Positions 36,560 through 58,600 of a stretch of DNA of 64,000 nucleotides are shown in pieces. The DNA comes from Pomacea canaliculata. Its lineage: Eukaryota > Mollusca > Gastropoda > Architaenioglossa > Ampullariidae. Each line of letters opens with the position of its first letter. Positions within the stretch are counted from its first letter, which is position 1. Under the pieces are notes generated by a model that saw only the letters and a program-made list of their open reading frames with translations, made no database searches and was not told the DNA's origin. The stretch is taken from assembly GCF_003073045.1 (NCBI RefSeq), contig NC_037594.1:32374338-32438337 (forward strand), read 5' to 3'. The position numbers were made by a program, and so were the translations under genes.

Positions 36560-37059
36560 ATCCGTCCCCCGGACGGAGAACTCCCATCCCTGCATAAACA
36601 TTGTTATAGCCTAAAAGCCAGCATATATATTTTATCCGCGATAGGATGCCAATCACGGACATTCGAAATGACAAAATGACAGCTTTCAACGCCTGTCTAG
36701 TGTTTGAGAGATCATGTCCAGGTCCGTACGATCGAAAATTGAGATCCAAACATCCAATTCGCCGATTTACTGGGCCCTCGATGCCACGATCGCCCCGATT
36801 TTAATCAAAAGCGCGGATCGAGCCCCTGACGACTATCAAAAGCGTCTCTGACAGTAGCTTCCTGCAATACGATCTTTCTGTGCCAACGCCATGACATATA
36901 TTTCTTTTTAATAACAATTACCTATAAATAAGCATGTATATATATATTTAAATAAGTACGCATTAAGACCACAGACTTCTTTGTTACATAATGAGCAGAG
37001 AACAGAAAAATGTGATCTTCCACCACGGAAATAGAAAAGCTTGTCAGAGACACAAGGTT

Positions 37060-37228
37060 TGTGAGAGTTACCTCTCCTGTCGGAATATTCCGGATACTCG
37101 TCTGACGCAAGCGCTGTTGAGTCTGTCACACGTGCTGGGCGCTAGGGGGCACCTTACATTTTGACAACGAAGTGTGTCCGAACCTTCAAGTTAAAACCGT
37201 GACAAAATTAAATACCTCCATCTTCAAA
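37060..37228 (+). promoter_or_regulatory. Likely HSPA9 promoter and 5' UTR, with a CTCF-like word
   Basis: This is the stretch directly upstream of the HSPA9 start. It is less AT-rich than its surroundings and contains GGCGCTAGGGGGCACC (37138-37153), which fits the right-hand core of the CTCF consensus (YAGRKGGCRSY) exactly. No TATA box is obvious. The transcription start cannot be placed. Confidence 0.4.
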
Positions 37229-45474
<8,246 letters not shown>

Positions 45475-48400
45475 AAAAGTGGCACGTTTTTATGGATCAC
45501 TATGTGTTAGCCTGAGGATCTGAAAGGTGTAGAAAAATAATTTTGTGCAATTATTATAATTGCTGTCATTATAGCAGAAAATTATATTTGATCAAAATGT
45601 GAATGCTTTTGCTTTGTCATGCTGCAGAGTGCTAGAGATTATAGACTATGTGTATCAGTCTCCCAGTGTGCCATGCAGGTGTGTGATGTAAAGAAAAGTA
45701 ATGTCTTGAATTTTAGTCATTTATGTTTATCACTAGGCAATTATAATCAGAACTCTAATAGCCACTTGAAGAGCTACAAGTGAAACGAAGAGCCTGACTA
45801 GCCTTTAAAGTTATCGAGGTAAAAGTAAACATTTTTGTACAAGTTGACCATTATCGATCGTATATGTAGCTATTGTGATTAATGCTTTGTTGATGAGTGA
45901 ATACAAGTTTCTTGGTTCATCTTACTTTTTGATGCTGTTGAAAGGCATCGAATGTTCAAATTTGTTACTTAGCATGCTGTTCATACAAAATGGGAGTGAA
46001 AGGGTTCTGTTAGTAGCTCATTTCTGCATTCATTGTGTAGAAATCGACACCAGCATATACAGTTAACGTACTTGTGATGTCATTCCTCGGCTCATTAAGC
46101 GTGGACAAAGGATGCTTGTAGAGTGAAAGGTACATACATCATTAAATGTCTAACTCTGGCAGTGTTGTGTATAGTTTTTTTTCTGGAGATTGGTCCCCTT
46201 CATGTGCAGATTTTTCTGATGTTTGCTGAATGCATGCTTAGATCTTTTGTTCTTTTTGTATGGCATGTCTGTTTTTCTTTTTCTTGCACTTTGACACTTT
46301 AATATTTCTATTAAGGCTTAGTGTTTCGTGGCATAAGTTGTAGAAATGCTAAGATTTTTTTGACCGTACATATCCTCGATAATTCTGATAAGGGGCACTT
46401 GAAATCAAATTTGTTTGAAACATTTAACATTACTTATACTGAATTACAGTGTTGGTTAGCACTTTCACAAAGATGCACTACACATGAAAAAAAAAAAAAG
46501 GAAACCAACCTCAAGTAGATAGATGTGGTAAAAAAATTTAATGCCATGTGTTTAACAAGATTCTTAGTTAGGTACTTAGTGGGTATTTTACATTTTGGGG
46601 GAGGACTATGCAATTGTTTAAGGAACCATGTCTAGTGCACACCACATTCTCATCCATACACATTACTTCACAGGGAACATATTCATATGTACTCCTTTAT
46701 TAGGATTTATCCACTGAATAATTGAGTCCTGCAACCAGGATCTCTAAATTATCCGACCTTACTTTAATTATATGCTTGTACAAATATGCTCAGCTGTTCG
46801 GATCTATTAGTCACTACCCCATAAGTCAACAAAGCATGGTGTTAAGATCTTTGCTCACACTAAGTTCACAACAATTTCATTTTCCTGACCCCATTGCTCT
46901 ATGGCATTTATCAGGCTGCAGTGGATAGTAAGTACAAGATGGTTATCATTCATGGTTTTCTTACCTCTCCCACATACCTTCTTTTAAAAATTATTATTAA
47001 TTTGGATAACAAAAGAAAGTGAAATGTGAAAGTTTTTGCCTCAAACTTAATGGTGTTGCTGAGCAAAACACAAATGAGGTCTTGTGATAGTTTAATTTTA
47101 GAAAAATGCAGACCCACTATTTTCTGCTTGTGGCAGGTAAATGATCCTACAAACAGTTGTAAAAGGAAATTATACAAATTGGAACAAGACTGCATTAATA
47201 AAAATTTGCACATAATCATGTAAATACAATACCCATAATCACTTGTTGGTAACAAGACAAAATAATGCCCATTTTTAGCGATTAGTGGGTCTTTTAAATG
47301 TGGCAACTCTCTGATCAGTAGAGTGAAAGCTCGCAATATGCAAGTCATCTGCAATCTAAGTTTGCCCATGAAATGCCAAGGCATAAGCTACCCATCTTCC
47401 CTTACATTTGACATTTAAAAAAATGTGAAAACACTTGAACAGATTAGTTTGGACAACAATTTATCATTGTGAGACGTAAAATGAACTATGTTGCATCTGA
47501 TTTTTTGATTTAGGAAATTTATGGGTATTAGTCACATAAAATGATGTCCAATTTTTTAAAAAAAGTTTCCACAAACATCCTTGAGATGTTCTTCAGTTTA
47601 TATGTACACCGTTAAAAAATACAATTTTGCTTTTTTATTTTATTTAGGTAAAGTATTATAAAAGCAATTTTCAAAATTTATATGCCATCAAGGATGGAAG
47701 AAGTGTCGGTCAATTTGATGCAGACATAAATAGTTTAGTCCTTGTTACTCCTTGAGGAGCATAGGGCCACGCAGCCATGAATAATGCAGCAGTTTTGAGG
47801 GGGTTGTTTTCTTTAGAAGAATTTTATTAGCCTGCATTCACAACACAGAAAACAATATCGACTAAACAAATCAGATCTGCAGTTTCTTTGGGACTCCCAC
47901 CTGCAGCATCAACTCAAATTTTTTTACATAATACCAAATACAAACATACTCCAAAATGACTATTATTGAAGCATCAGCAGCTGGGTATCAAAAGCTTAAT
48001 TTATAGGGAAAAATATCTGAGATGAAAAATGAAGTTCCATGAAGCCAGCCCACTGAAATCAATGCACTGAACTGCCAGGACTAGATAGTGGTCTAGATCT
48101 TGATATGGCACGTATTTCTGTCACATGGTACACAAAACATCCTCTGGGGTTTTTGCAAGCTTCCTGTCAACTTTTTGCCCCTAATAGGGAATCACTTTCA
48201 ACAAGCTGAACTTTAGAAATTATCGATGGACTCTGATTTTATTCTTCATTTAGTACAGTTGTTAATTCTTTTATAGCTTATATGTTATTTGTTTTGCTGT
48301 CCATGTTTGTTCTTGTTCTTAAGAGCATACTCCTTAGTAGTGGCAGTATGCACTTTAAAAAGTTTTGCATTTATTATTATTACACTGAGACCTTTTTTTC

Positions 48401-49684
48401 CTGCAAGTCCCAAAATATGATATAAAAGTAAATCTAAGCACCTGTTATAATTTTTTTAAATTACTTTTCTTAATTGCAAAGTGTAAAGCCAAGAGATAAA
48501 ACATTCCCTCCCCCCAAAAAACCAAAACTAAAAAATCTACCTCATAAAGGATTGTCTGCAAGCAAATACAATTACACATAAGAACATAGTTCGTGTAGGA
48601 CACATCAACAACAGTTAAAAAAAAAGTCTCTGTCAACACAGCAGAGTTCCCTTGCGAACAATTGGGGACTGGTTGTCAACTTTGAAAAGGTGCATCTGAA
48701 TATTATAGAAAAATAACTCTGAATTCTTTGCTACACCAATTAAGTATTGGTGACTTTCATTTTCACATTTACATTTTTTGAAATGTACCTAAAAAATTTC
48801 TTTGACAAGGACAGAAGCAGCACAACTAAGTAGAAACGATGACACCCCTTCTTCAGCAGTGCAGTTATGTGTTTATTCACACTTCCTTATACTCAAATGG
48901 CTATCTTTTGCAAATTATATTGAACCAAAGCATCAGGAAATGTGATGTACTAGTAATCTTCATTAAGTAGAGTTGAAATATGTACACTTCACATCCCACC
49001 CCCTTGACCATCCACATAAATCCATGCTAATCTCAGTGACCACATTAGTTCTTGCTTAACATTTTTTTAAAAATGAAACGATATGTCAAACATGTTCACA
49101 AAATTACAGATCTTCAAAATGAACAACTTGGTTTCCACTTTTGAAATTAATGGTATTAAAAACATTTATTGCTAACATTCTTGAGCTAGCTGTATGTGTC
49201 CTCAAGTTACGGAGGTCGAACTGATTTAATCTTGAAAGAATCCCACTTTCACTACCCTCCCTACTACCAACTCAATTAGTTTATCATTATAGTCATCATT
49301 GCCTTACCCACCCGGCCCAGCAAAAAAGGTGATCAGCTTTATCATCACATCAACACTTGAGATACGGAGCAGTTTTATCAGTACATCCAATCAAGCCAAT
49401 TCCCTGCCTGTTTATTCTGAAAGTGGTCAGTTCCCTCATTTTGAGCATCTCAAGATTTTTACGTGGTGTGCACATCCAAATCATACTTCCTTCTATGTAA
49501 GGGCAGACCTACTTATGTTGTCCGAGTTTTTGATACACAGTTCAAGTTTTTTTCAACAGTCACAAGCTTGCACTCTTGGCAACCCTCTAGACAACTAAAG
49601 CAGTGGACGTAATCACTGCGCCTTGGTGCATGAAGCGTAAAATCATGGTCATGGCTGTTGCAGGATACCAGGCTGTTCTTAACT
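45475..49684. other. Convergent 3' flanks of HSPA9 and the acyltransferase
   Basis: No coding exon is supported in these 4.2 kb. They presumably hold both 3' UTRs. AATAAA-type hexamers occur on both strands (for example 47196 on plus, and TTTATT at 49163 and 49411 for minus) but none can be assigned firmly. A TTTATT also overlaps the acyltransferase stop codon itself (49684-49689). Confidence 0.45.
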
Positions 49685-52600
49685 TTATTCCACTTTCAAC
49701 ATGTTGCTGTACTGCTCCTGGGGCTTTTTCTTCCAGGCCTCCTTTGCCTGCATCCTCTTAAGCTGTCCATCCCTGCCAACAAATAATCCAGTAAGAATAT
49801 GCATCTTTAAACATGAATTCATTTACAAAGGCAACCCAATTTACACAAACCATTTCCTGAATCAAATGATAATCCTGACATCATCAATACCCCATGACAA
49901 AAAATTGTAGCATCCGTAATCAAAGGTCTAATGTTTTAACAAAAATGTTCTAAACACTACCATGCTGACTGACATTTTAACAATAATAACAAGGATTTAT
50001 ATAGCACCTTTCCAAAAAAGTTTTGCTCAGAGCACTTCACATAAATGATAAATAGACTAGATCATAACCATGCACCCATATTCTAATATGACAGACATAC
50101 TCCTACTACAGACACCACTCATACACAAAGCAAATATAGACGTGTTATGCACGCTCAAGGTCACATTAAAGTCATTCTGAAAAGATGTGTCTTAAGTTTG
50201 GACTTAAAGGTGCTAAGAGAATAAGAGTGACAAAGGCTGATGGGTAATCCATTTCAAGTTGATGGGGCTTGGTAGAAAAAAGACCATCGTCTACACATCT
50301 TTGTCTTGTGGGACTTGCAGAAGCCTGGTGTCAGAAGTCAAGCGAAGAGGCCATGTGCATAGATGGGCGTGAGTTCAGAGAGGTACCAAGGACTGGTGTC
50401 AGAAACAGCAGAATAAGTCAAAGTGGAAAGTTTGTAGGCTATACAGTCCGTGATTGGCACCCAGTGACGACAGCAAATGATAGGTGAAATATGTTTGTAT
50501 CTAAATGGTCTACAGATGAGGCAAGCAGCGTTATTCTGGATCCTTTGAAGTCTGTCAAGAAGATACTTGGGAATTCCAGCTAAAAGAGAATTGCAATAGC
50601 ATGCCTTCCCCTAAAAAGTGACATTGTTTACCAATCTAGGTCCACTAGGCCTCCTTGCTGTGCAATCTCTCTTTTCACACGGTTGGCAAACTCTACAGCA
50701 TCTTCTCTTTCCTGTTAACAAAGTAAGGTCATCATATTGTCATTCATGTGAATAGGCAAAAAATATATCTGTTATCTATGAAAGTATTTTCTGGCATAAA
50801 ATTTTTGTTTTCAATATTTAATATGACCCCAGTGAAACTGATATCATTTTTTATGACAGAACAATAAGGCAGAAAAATTATTCATAAAATAAAACTCAAG
50901 ATCTACCCCATCAAGTCTGAAAAATCTAAGTCCAGCATTTATGGCAAATTATATCTCTTCCAAATACTTCAAAGATCAGAAAATACTCACCGTTTTGACC
51001 ATAGGCTGCAGGTACCAGATGTCACAGACAAGGGCCCAGCTGGTCAAAATATTAAATAGATGACTCACCATCCCATGTTTGCTGCTGTCCCAAAAGGCAT
51101 CACCAAACCTGAGATCATACTGTCAGTAAATATTTCTTCATTATTTTTCTTGATGGATTTGCAACTCCTCTCTCCTCTGTGCTACTCTCTCTAATAACAC
51201 ACATTTACAAATAGGAAGCTCTTCTACGTGTATAACATTAACATCCGCTGCTGTGTCATGTACTGATCAAATCTCACAAATCACTGAAATAAGGGACTAA
51301 TGCTGCAGCTTTCAATATTACTAATCTGCCCCATAAGTTTGGTTGGAAGTATCCCCACAAGGCAAATTTTCAATATTTTGGAAACTGAAACAATCTTTTT
51401 TATTCAATGAACGTAAGAGATATACAACTAAAGTTAGTTAAAAGCTCATAATTTCTATATTCTTAAAAAAATACGTAAAATATGATTTGAAATGGCATTT
51501 TAGCTGCCAGAAGCCAATGAACATTCCTTGTCAATGCATCAAACAGTGAATACAAAGCTTAAAAACTTCTGGAAGTAGATTCATGTGATCCATGTTTACA
51601 GAGACTGTTCTATGGTTTTAAAAATGGCCCAGGACTCCATTCAATTAAACACTCCTGCTCAGTTGGCATCACATCAAAGAATTTGTAGACTGAGCCTCAT
51701 GAAATCCCCTTCATGTCTGCTTAAGAATGGTGACAATTCGCAATTTCAACTGATCTTGTTTTTCCAGTTTTCTGCCACAAAATTTAGAGCTTGTAGGTGG
51801 GCAACAGCTGGTCGAATTAAAAGCTATCCAATCTTTTATTGGCTTTAGCTGCCTGGTTTTAAGTGAGTGATGAGAAGGCCAATAGCTATTTTCTAGCTGC
51901 TATACTATGCTTTTAAATATTCAACCAGCAAAGACAACCAGACTCAAACTATACACCGTATAACAAAGTTCTGAGGGAATCTCTTAAGTTCACACCCTAG
52001 ATTACCTCTATATTGTATGACAATCCTACAGTTGTTGACAATTTTATAACAGTACACTTTTCACAATAAAAGGCTGGCAAAAATTTTTTGTAACTGATGT
52101 TATAAACAGCTGAACTACTGTGCCAGCATTTACTCTGTAATCACTATTAAATTTGAAATCTTGCAATATGTTCAGCATAATAAAACAAAAATTACAGATA
52201 AGGGTTAAAAGGAAAATCAGAAACAAACAGCTCGTTACCTTGATAGCCACTGGATATATTGTTGTTGCCACTTCAAAGCTTCCCTTTTTGAACATCATTA
52301 CTGATGTATTGTTTATGCAAGTTCCTGATAGATAATACTGTTTTTAATTATGTATACAAAATGCATAAATCATATACTACCACATAAATAAGAAATATGT
52401 ATGGGTGCTATACATGTTTATATATAAACTAAGCAGTCCACTTAAAAGCTTCAAGTTATCCGTATTTCAGATACAGAAGATTATGGTGTGTTCAACTGAT
52501 AAACCCATCATTTATAAGCTTTGCTCTGATCATAAATGTCCTGGGTTCAGCTTTCATCTGTTCTTTCTCTGAATGTGGCACCTGTTAACAGGATTGACTG

Positions 52601-55600
52601 CCTTGCCATGATAAAGCCTTAACTGCTGGCTCAGTGTAAAACACCAATTTCTCCCTTGATCATAAATGTTCTAATATCTAGTCCTGTTAGAATTCAATGG
52701 GTCGTGTAACATAAAAGCATGGTCAAACTATCAGCCCATAATCTGGATCCAGAGGGTATGCATATTAGTAGAGAGCACTGTATATTGCTTTCAATACAAA
52801 AATCTGCAGATGTTATTAAAGAAAAGAACTCTATGCCTACTCAAGCATATGGCAAAATCACTGAAGTCTGACATTTTAAGAACTTCTCACCTTCTGGAAA
52901 TATTAGCATTGGAAGCTTGCTAGCATCTTGAACATGTTCCTTCAATCTGCAAATAGTTTCAACTGAGTGATAAATGGACTGAATGAATACAAATGCAAAA
53001 TTTTTATATAACATGCAGCTATGACAGAGAATGTTGGGATAGACATAGTATGGCCATTGTGTTCAGTGCATCATACTGCAATGAGTGGAGCAATGATTTT
53101 TTTCAGCTGAAGCATAAGCAGCTAAAGGTCTTTACAGGCCAGTAGAATGTATCCAAGAAAAGAACATCACTATACTTCAGTGGTTTTTCAGACAGCACGA
53201 TTTAAATGACCACCCAATTGACCAGTCTCTTGCACTGATACAGTATGGCAGCAAAGATGAAGCCCCTCAATAGTTGTAATAAGGTTAATATGACTTTCAA
53301 ATTCATACAGGTAATATCACCATTAAAAACTTTGCCTTTTATCATACAGGAAATGGGCAACATTTGAAGATCCATTGACCAACATAGTACTTTTCAATGA
53401 CTATCAAAGTGTTACTGATAAAGTAACACGATCATAGCTTTACGCAAATGAATAACTAACCTTTTGGCCACAAGATGCCTGTCTTTCATCTCTGATCTTT
53501 CAAACCAAACATGGGCAGTGGCCCGTCCCATAGCTCGCTGCAACACCCCTAGGAGCCCTCCTTGAGCCTGACCAACCTGCACAAAAACTCAGTAATATAC
53601 CCTGTCCAGTTTTCATTCATCATTTTCTGGAAAACACAGATGGTTTAGAAAAAAAGGACATACACTTACCTAAGAAATCACTGCTGCAAAATCTGATGTT
53701 AACAAGTTTTAAAAAATAAAATCACCTACCATTGCATAGCAATTGTCACAGGAAAGCACAATGACGTCAATCGGTGATGTATGATTTGCTACAACAATTC
53801 CATTTTTTGCTTTATTCTGCCTGAAAGACAACAGAAAGCCTCCTAATTTGATGCTAAACAGTGAGGGCAATGGAAGCCAATAATTCATAAAGTTTGTCAA
53901 CTTTACATTAAGAAAAATAATGAAAATATTTAAGCAGTGTTTGAAGTAAATTCCTATAAAAGTAAAAAAAATATAGACTATTAAATATGTAGCACCATGC
54001 TCTTCATGCATAAATCACATACATTTGGCAATGGTTGATAAAGATCATTAAGAGGTTTTGATTTTCAATAACTGGCACAAAGTTGTGCTTTACTAGAATT
54101 TCTATTTGCTAGGTGTTTTTTTTTCAAAAGTGAGAGAAAGAGTGTGTGTGTGTGAATGAGAAAGATGAGTCCTATTTAGCATAAACCCATTCCTTGCCAG
54201 AGAATACAGAGGTAAGTATTGCAACAAAAGTACTGACTCATTGTGAAAGGTGATAACAGCAGAGCAGGACCTAGCCAATAAGCGAAAACACATCAGTGTT
54301 GCATACTGGTTCAAACATCTCTTGAATCTGCAAACAACAAATTTATTGGTATATAGATACAAAAATTAGCCCCATGTCAAGTTTAATGTCCTGAACCTAA
54401 GAAACAAAGGAAAAGGAAAATAAGTATTATAGTGTGAAAACAATGAATGTGTGAATATGCTTATGTAAAATAGTGCTGAGCAAATTGTGAGACTTAAGGA
54501 TACCTGATTCATGATTGAGATGCCCTAATCTCATTTCAATGTTATCAGTTAAATTGTTTTTTGGTATACAATTATTTAGGCATGTAAAATAAAGGTTAAT
54601 GATAATCAAATTGTGGCTTACATCAATTGCAAATTAGTACTAGATTTATTCATCTTCTGAGCAAAGGTTGCTTATCATGCGATTACTGAGAAGCTAATTT
54701 GGTTTTGTGATGGTAAATTAATAAATTATTAATCACTGGCACTCACCTGCTTGGAGGAAGGTAACCAATGAAAGCAGTTGACACAATAAGCCACAAAATT
54801 CCTATGATAGCCAGTGCAAGCCTAAAAAACACAAAAATGCATAAATGAAAAAAAGCCAGAAGCAAAATATTTCAATTGTTTGGAACGTTCACTTTGCTAT
54901 TGATGAAGTTATGTTGTTTCATGATTTTTCACATATTAGTGATAATTTGTGTCGGTGTAAGTGAAGAAAGACTAAAGAAAGGAAGCATTTTCTACACTGC
55001 ATTTACTTCTGTACAGAAATAGGAGAGGATCTTAAGAGTCCTGAATTAAAACTAGTAATGTACAATGTATCTGTCTGAAATTTCAACGTAAAGGCATGCT
55101 TAACTTTGTCCATCCTGTTTTAATTCAGTCGAAAATATATGTTTTAAAATTATTTAAGAAAAAAGTAATGTGAATCAGTTGTTGATGCCAATAAAATGTG
55201 ATAATAAAGTGTGGTGTGAAAAGCCTTTTAATATAAGGATTTTATGTCCCAAAATAGCCCTTTGTATTAACACACATTTCGCATTTATTTTCAGGCAGAT
55301 ATTACACCTAAGTGCTGTTTGTCTTTAAGTTAATACTTAAGGTAATCAAAGTGGTGACCTGGAACAAATGACAAGATCTCCAGGATATAATTCAATGTAC
55401 AAATTAAAAAATTTCTTCTAAACAATAAAAAATATTATTCATCTCATGCCAATGTTAGATTAATTTTCTAAGTTCAAGATTTTATTTTAATCATAAAATT
55501 TACCTGAAGGGAAACAGCAGCACATAGCGCACAAAAAATCCAATGCACCACAATACTGTAAGGCGAATGTTTCTGAAATGCATCAAAGATGTGAGTACAG

Positions 55601-58600
55601 ATTTTAAGTTTAACTTTAAAAAACAAACAAACAAACAAACAAACAAACATCAGCATGCAAGCAGATGATGTAAATGATAAACTAAATCATGGCGGTTCAC
55701 CTATACCTGAAGAAGCCTATGCGACAAAATAAAGAAATGCTTTTGACTACCAATCTCACTACATCTGCGTAACAGCTCAGTTCGACACATTAATGCAAAA
55801 AAGAATTTTTTTTTTTTAACTTCTTCTGTTCTGGGTAGTCATTGGATGAAAAATCTGTAGTTTCTGTTGCCATTAAAATGTGTAATAGGTGATGGTAATG
55901 CCACAGTTAAAATTCTGAAACAGAAACTGTACACTGTCCTACTGAATTCTTAACGTTGCTAGAATCCTTACTTGGTTAGAGGGTATCCTTTGTTGCTTCT
56001 TGTGAGAAGATTCCAAGATTCCAGCTCTAAACATTACATTAAGGCTAAATTAGAATCACCATGCAGCCAAATCTGCTCAATTCTTCAACCACAAGATGGC
56101 TTTTACTTTTCAAAAACTGGCATAAAGTTGTAAAGTTGCATAAATGATGCCAATTAAGAAAATGGCAATGGGCAATTTCACAGAAAACTGTCAACATTTA
56201 AAGTGCCATACTCAACCACTAACCAAAAGAAGGCATGTACAACTTCCCAAAGCATTTAACATGAGACAAAATGCCACATAAATGCCAACTGTTGGTTTAT
56301 TCTTGACAAATCCCCAAGAGTTTTACTTCAGGAGGCATTTAACATTTTGTAAAATCTTACCATGAGCATTGAACCGTTTGGTGACGTCATCTTCAATAAT
56401 AGCCTGGGGAAGCAACACTGTGTATATGTATTATTTAAAACAACAAAACATGTTCTACAAAGAAATGTAGCTGAAGCAGGGAGAGGAAGAAGCACTTTCG
56501 TCTAACTCCAACGAAGCAGTGAGAACAAACATCAAAGAATTAGAATGAATGAGTATAAAGTCATTAAGCTTAGTAGATTAAAATGCAATTTTAATAGATT
56601 CTTTTACATTAACATTCCTTCTATTCTTTAGAAACTGTTAAATACATTATTGAGAAATATGTAACTTAACTCAGGTAAAATATTCTGATTATTCATTCTC
56701 TGAATAATCATTCTTTTATTAGTTTGGCTTGAATTTGAAAGATAAACTTTTGATTAGCCATAATCAGTAAAATAAGTATCAATTGATCATTCCTTCCAAG
56801 AATGTTATGGATAATAAAATTGTCTTTACCTCTATACCACATTTGGAGAAGTGACAAATATCAGAAAGTTCAAAATTTTTCTTTAATGGTTCCCACTCTG
56901 GACGGGTCAGCCCTTGGGAGACGGATATTGCAAAGTCTCGCTTGATCACATGACCTAGCAAGAATTAAAAAAAAAAGAGATAAATACCTGTAATTTTAAC
57001 TATAGATACAAGTCTTAGATAATCAAATTTTAAAATATTTTCATGCAGTTATGTTTCTCTTGACTTGAGTGTGTTGACAAAAGCTCCCGTCAAGAGTCAA
57101 TGTAATGTTCTCAGTTCCTTCAATTTTTACATGAACTTTTCTGGGTACCTAATAGTTCAAACAAATGTAATACCCATAACAGGTCCTTCAACCATTTCTT
57201 TTCTAAAGGCCACAGTGTAAGTGAACATGATTAAGGTATGTGAAAGTGGAACCTTTATTTCCCTTGTAAATCATGTGCTCCCTCCTGACGAGCGGCTGAG
57301 GTGGAAGAATTTTCCAGTCATAGGTCTGACAGACCTTGTACTAGTGACCTGCTCCACAGCACTAACCCTAAGACTACGTACACTACCTTTCCAAAGAAGC
57401 ATACCCATCTGACATGTGCGTCATCAAATCCGATAAAACTAAACAGTCAACAGGATCCAAATACAGCATGCAAGAGTCCCACTAAAGTTATTACATAACC
57501 AATAGCAATAAAACAGCTGCATGACAAAGACAGCAGGAGATTAGACATGTCTCATGTGTTTGGGTAAGAGTGGGAAGGGTGGGGGGGTGAAGCTCACAAA
57601 ATTTCAATACAAGTTCTGAATAAAGATTGGTTCAATTGATCACAGCAGGAATAACTCAAATAGTAATAATTATTGAGAAAGCAATGTTTAAATTCAAAGC
57701 AACTGTTACCAAACTGAAATTTACCAGTTTCCCCAATGCTGCTTTCTGTTTCAATGATTTGTTCTTGATTGACCTTCTCCTCCTCTATGTCACTCTCTTC
57801 ATCTTCTTCATTTTCCTGTTGGTCTACAAGCTTTGTGCCAATATACTGTAATAAAGAAAATGTAACATTTTCTTTAAAATACTTCTTAAAGGATTGTTTA
57901 CAAAAAATAACTTAAAACAATCATATTATTATTAACCATTTGAAAGGACATAACAAGAGGACAAATAACACACTTAAGCTTGAAATTGAAGGATAGTTCT
58001 ATACCTGTACCAAGTCATTTCCACCTTTAGACCATTTCTTCCACTAATGGTCTCTGCAGCTTATTGTTTATCTTGACAATATTATCTAAGTTGCTTCATT
58101 TTACAGGATTTCTCCATTTCTCTTGAAATACAACCTTTCCCCTGACATAGAGACAATGCAATCTTCACATTTTCTCATCAATGAGATATAAGCTTTGTTG
58201 CTGCTTTTTTTTCTGCTTAGATTTTGTATCTGTATAAATATAATGAGAAGTGTTTTTCCTGCTTCTTGCTCCATGAATTTTCTCGACTACTTGTGATCTC
58301 TAATGCTTTCTCAGTTTTAAGAACTGATGACCACATGCCCTAGAAATTATTATTATTATTATGTCGCTGTTTTATACAGTGCTTCATTAAATGGTGGGGC
58401 AAGACACTATATAAACCAACATCTTTTATTATTACTACACTGCAATCATCATCAGAGTGTTAGAAGGTTCGTATTCTATTTAGAATTATCCACAAAGCAT
58501 TCACGCCTGTTTTGGGTGATTGTGAACAGGACAACCAATCCAGTCTTTGATGTTTGTAAGCCAAATCGTCTGGCCACCATGGTGTAGACCACCCCTTAAA

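Noticed and set aside
49684..49689. AATAAA overlapping the acyltransferase stop codon as a polyadenylation signal
   Set aside because: Using it would leave almost no 3' UTR; it is more likely a by-product of the GAA-TAA-A end. It cannot be excluded without transcript data.
54181..54237. Continuation of the acyltransferase frame past exon 8 (SVLLLQYLPL)
   Set aside because: Phase and similarity require the donor after CACAATGA at 54238; the downstream residues do not match the family.
55617..55648. Regularly spaced repeats suggestive of an array
   Set aside because: It is a simple AAAC microsatellite without spacers.
57627..57851. Plus-strand 74-codon hydrophobic open frame
   Set aside because: It is the complement of acyltransferase exon 2, whose minus-strand reading joins in phase with both neighbours.
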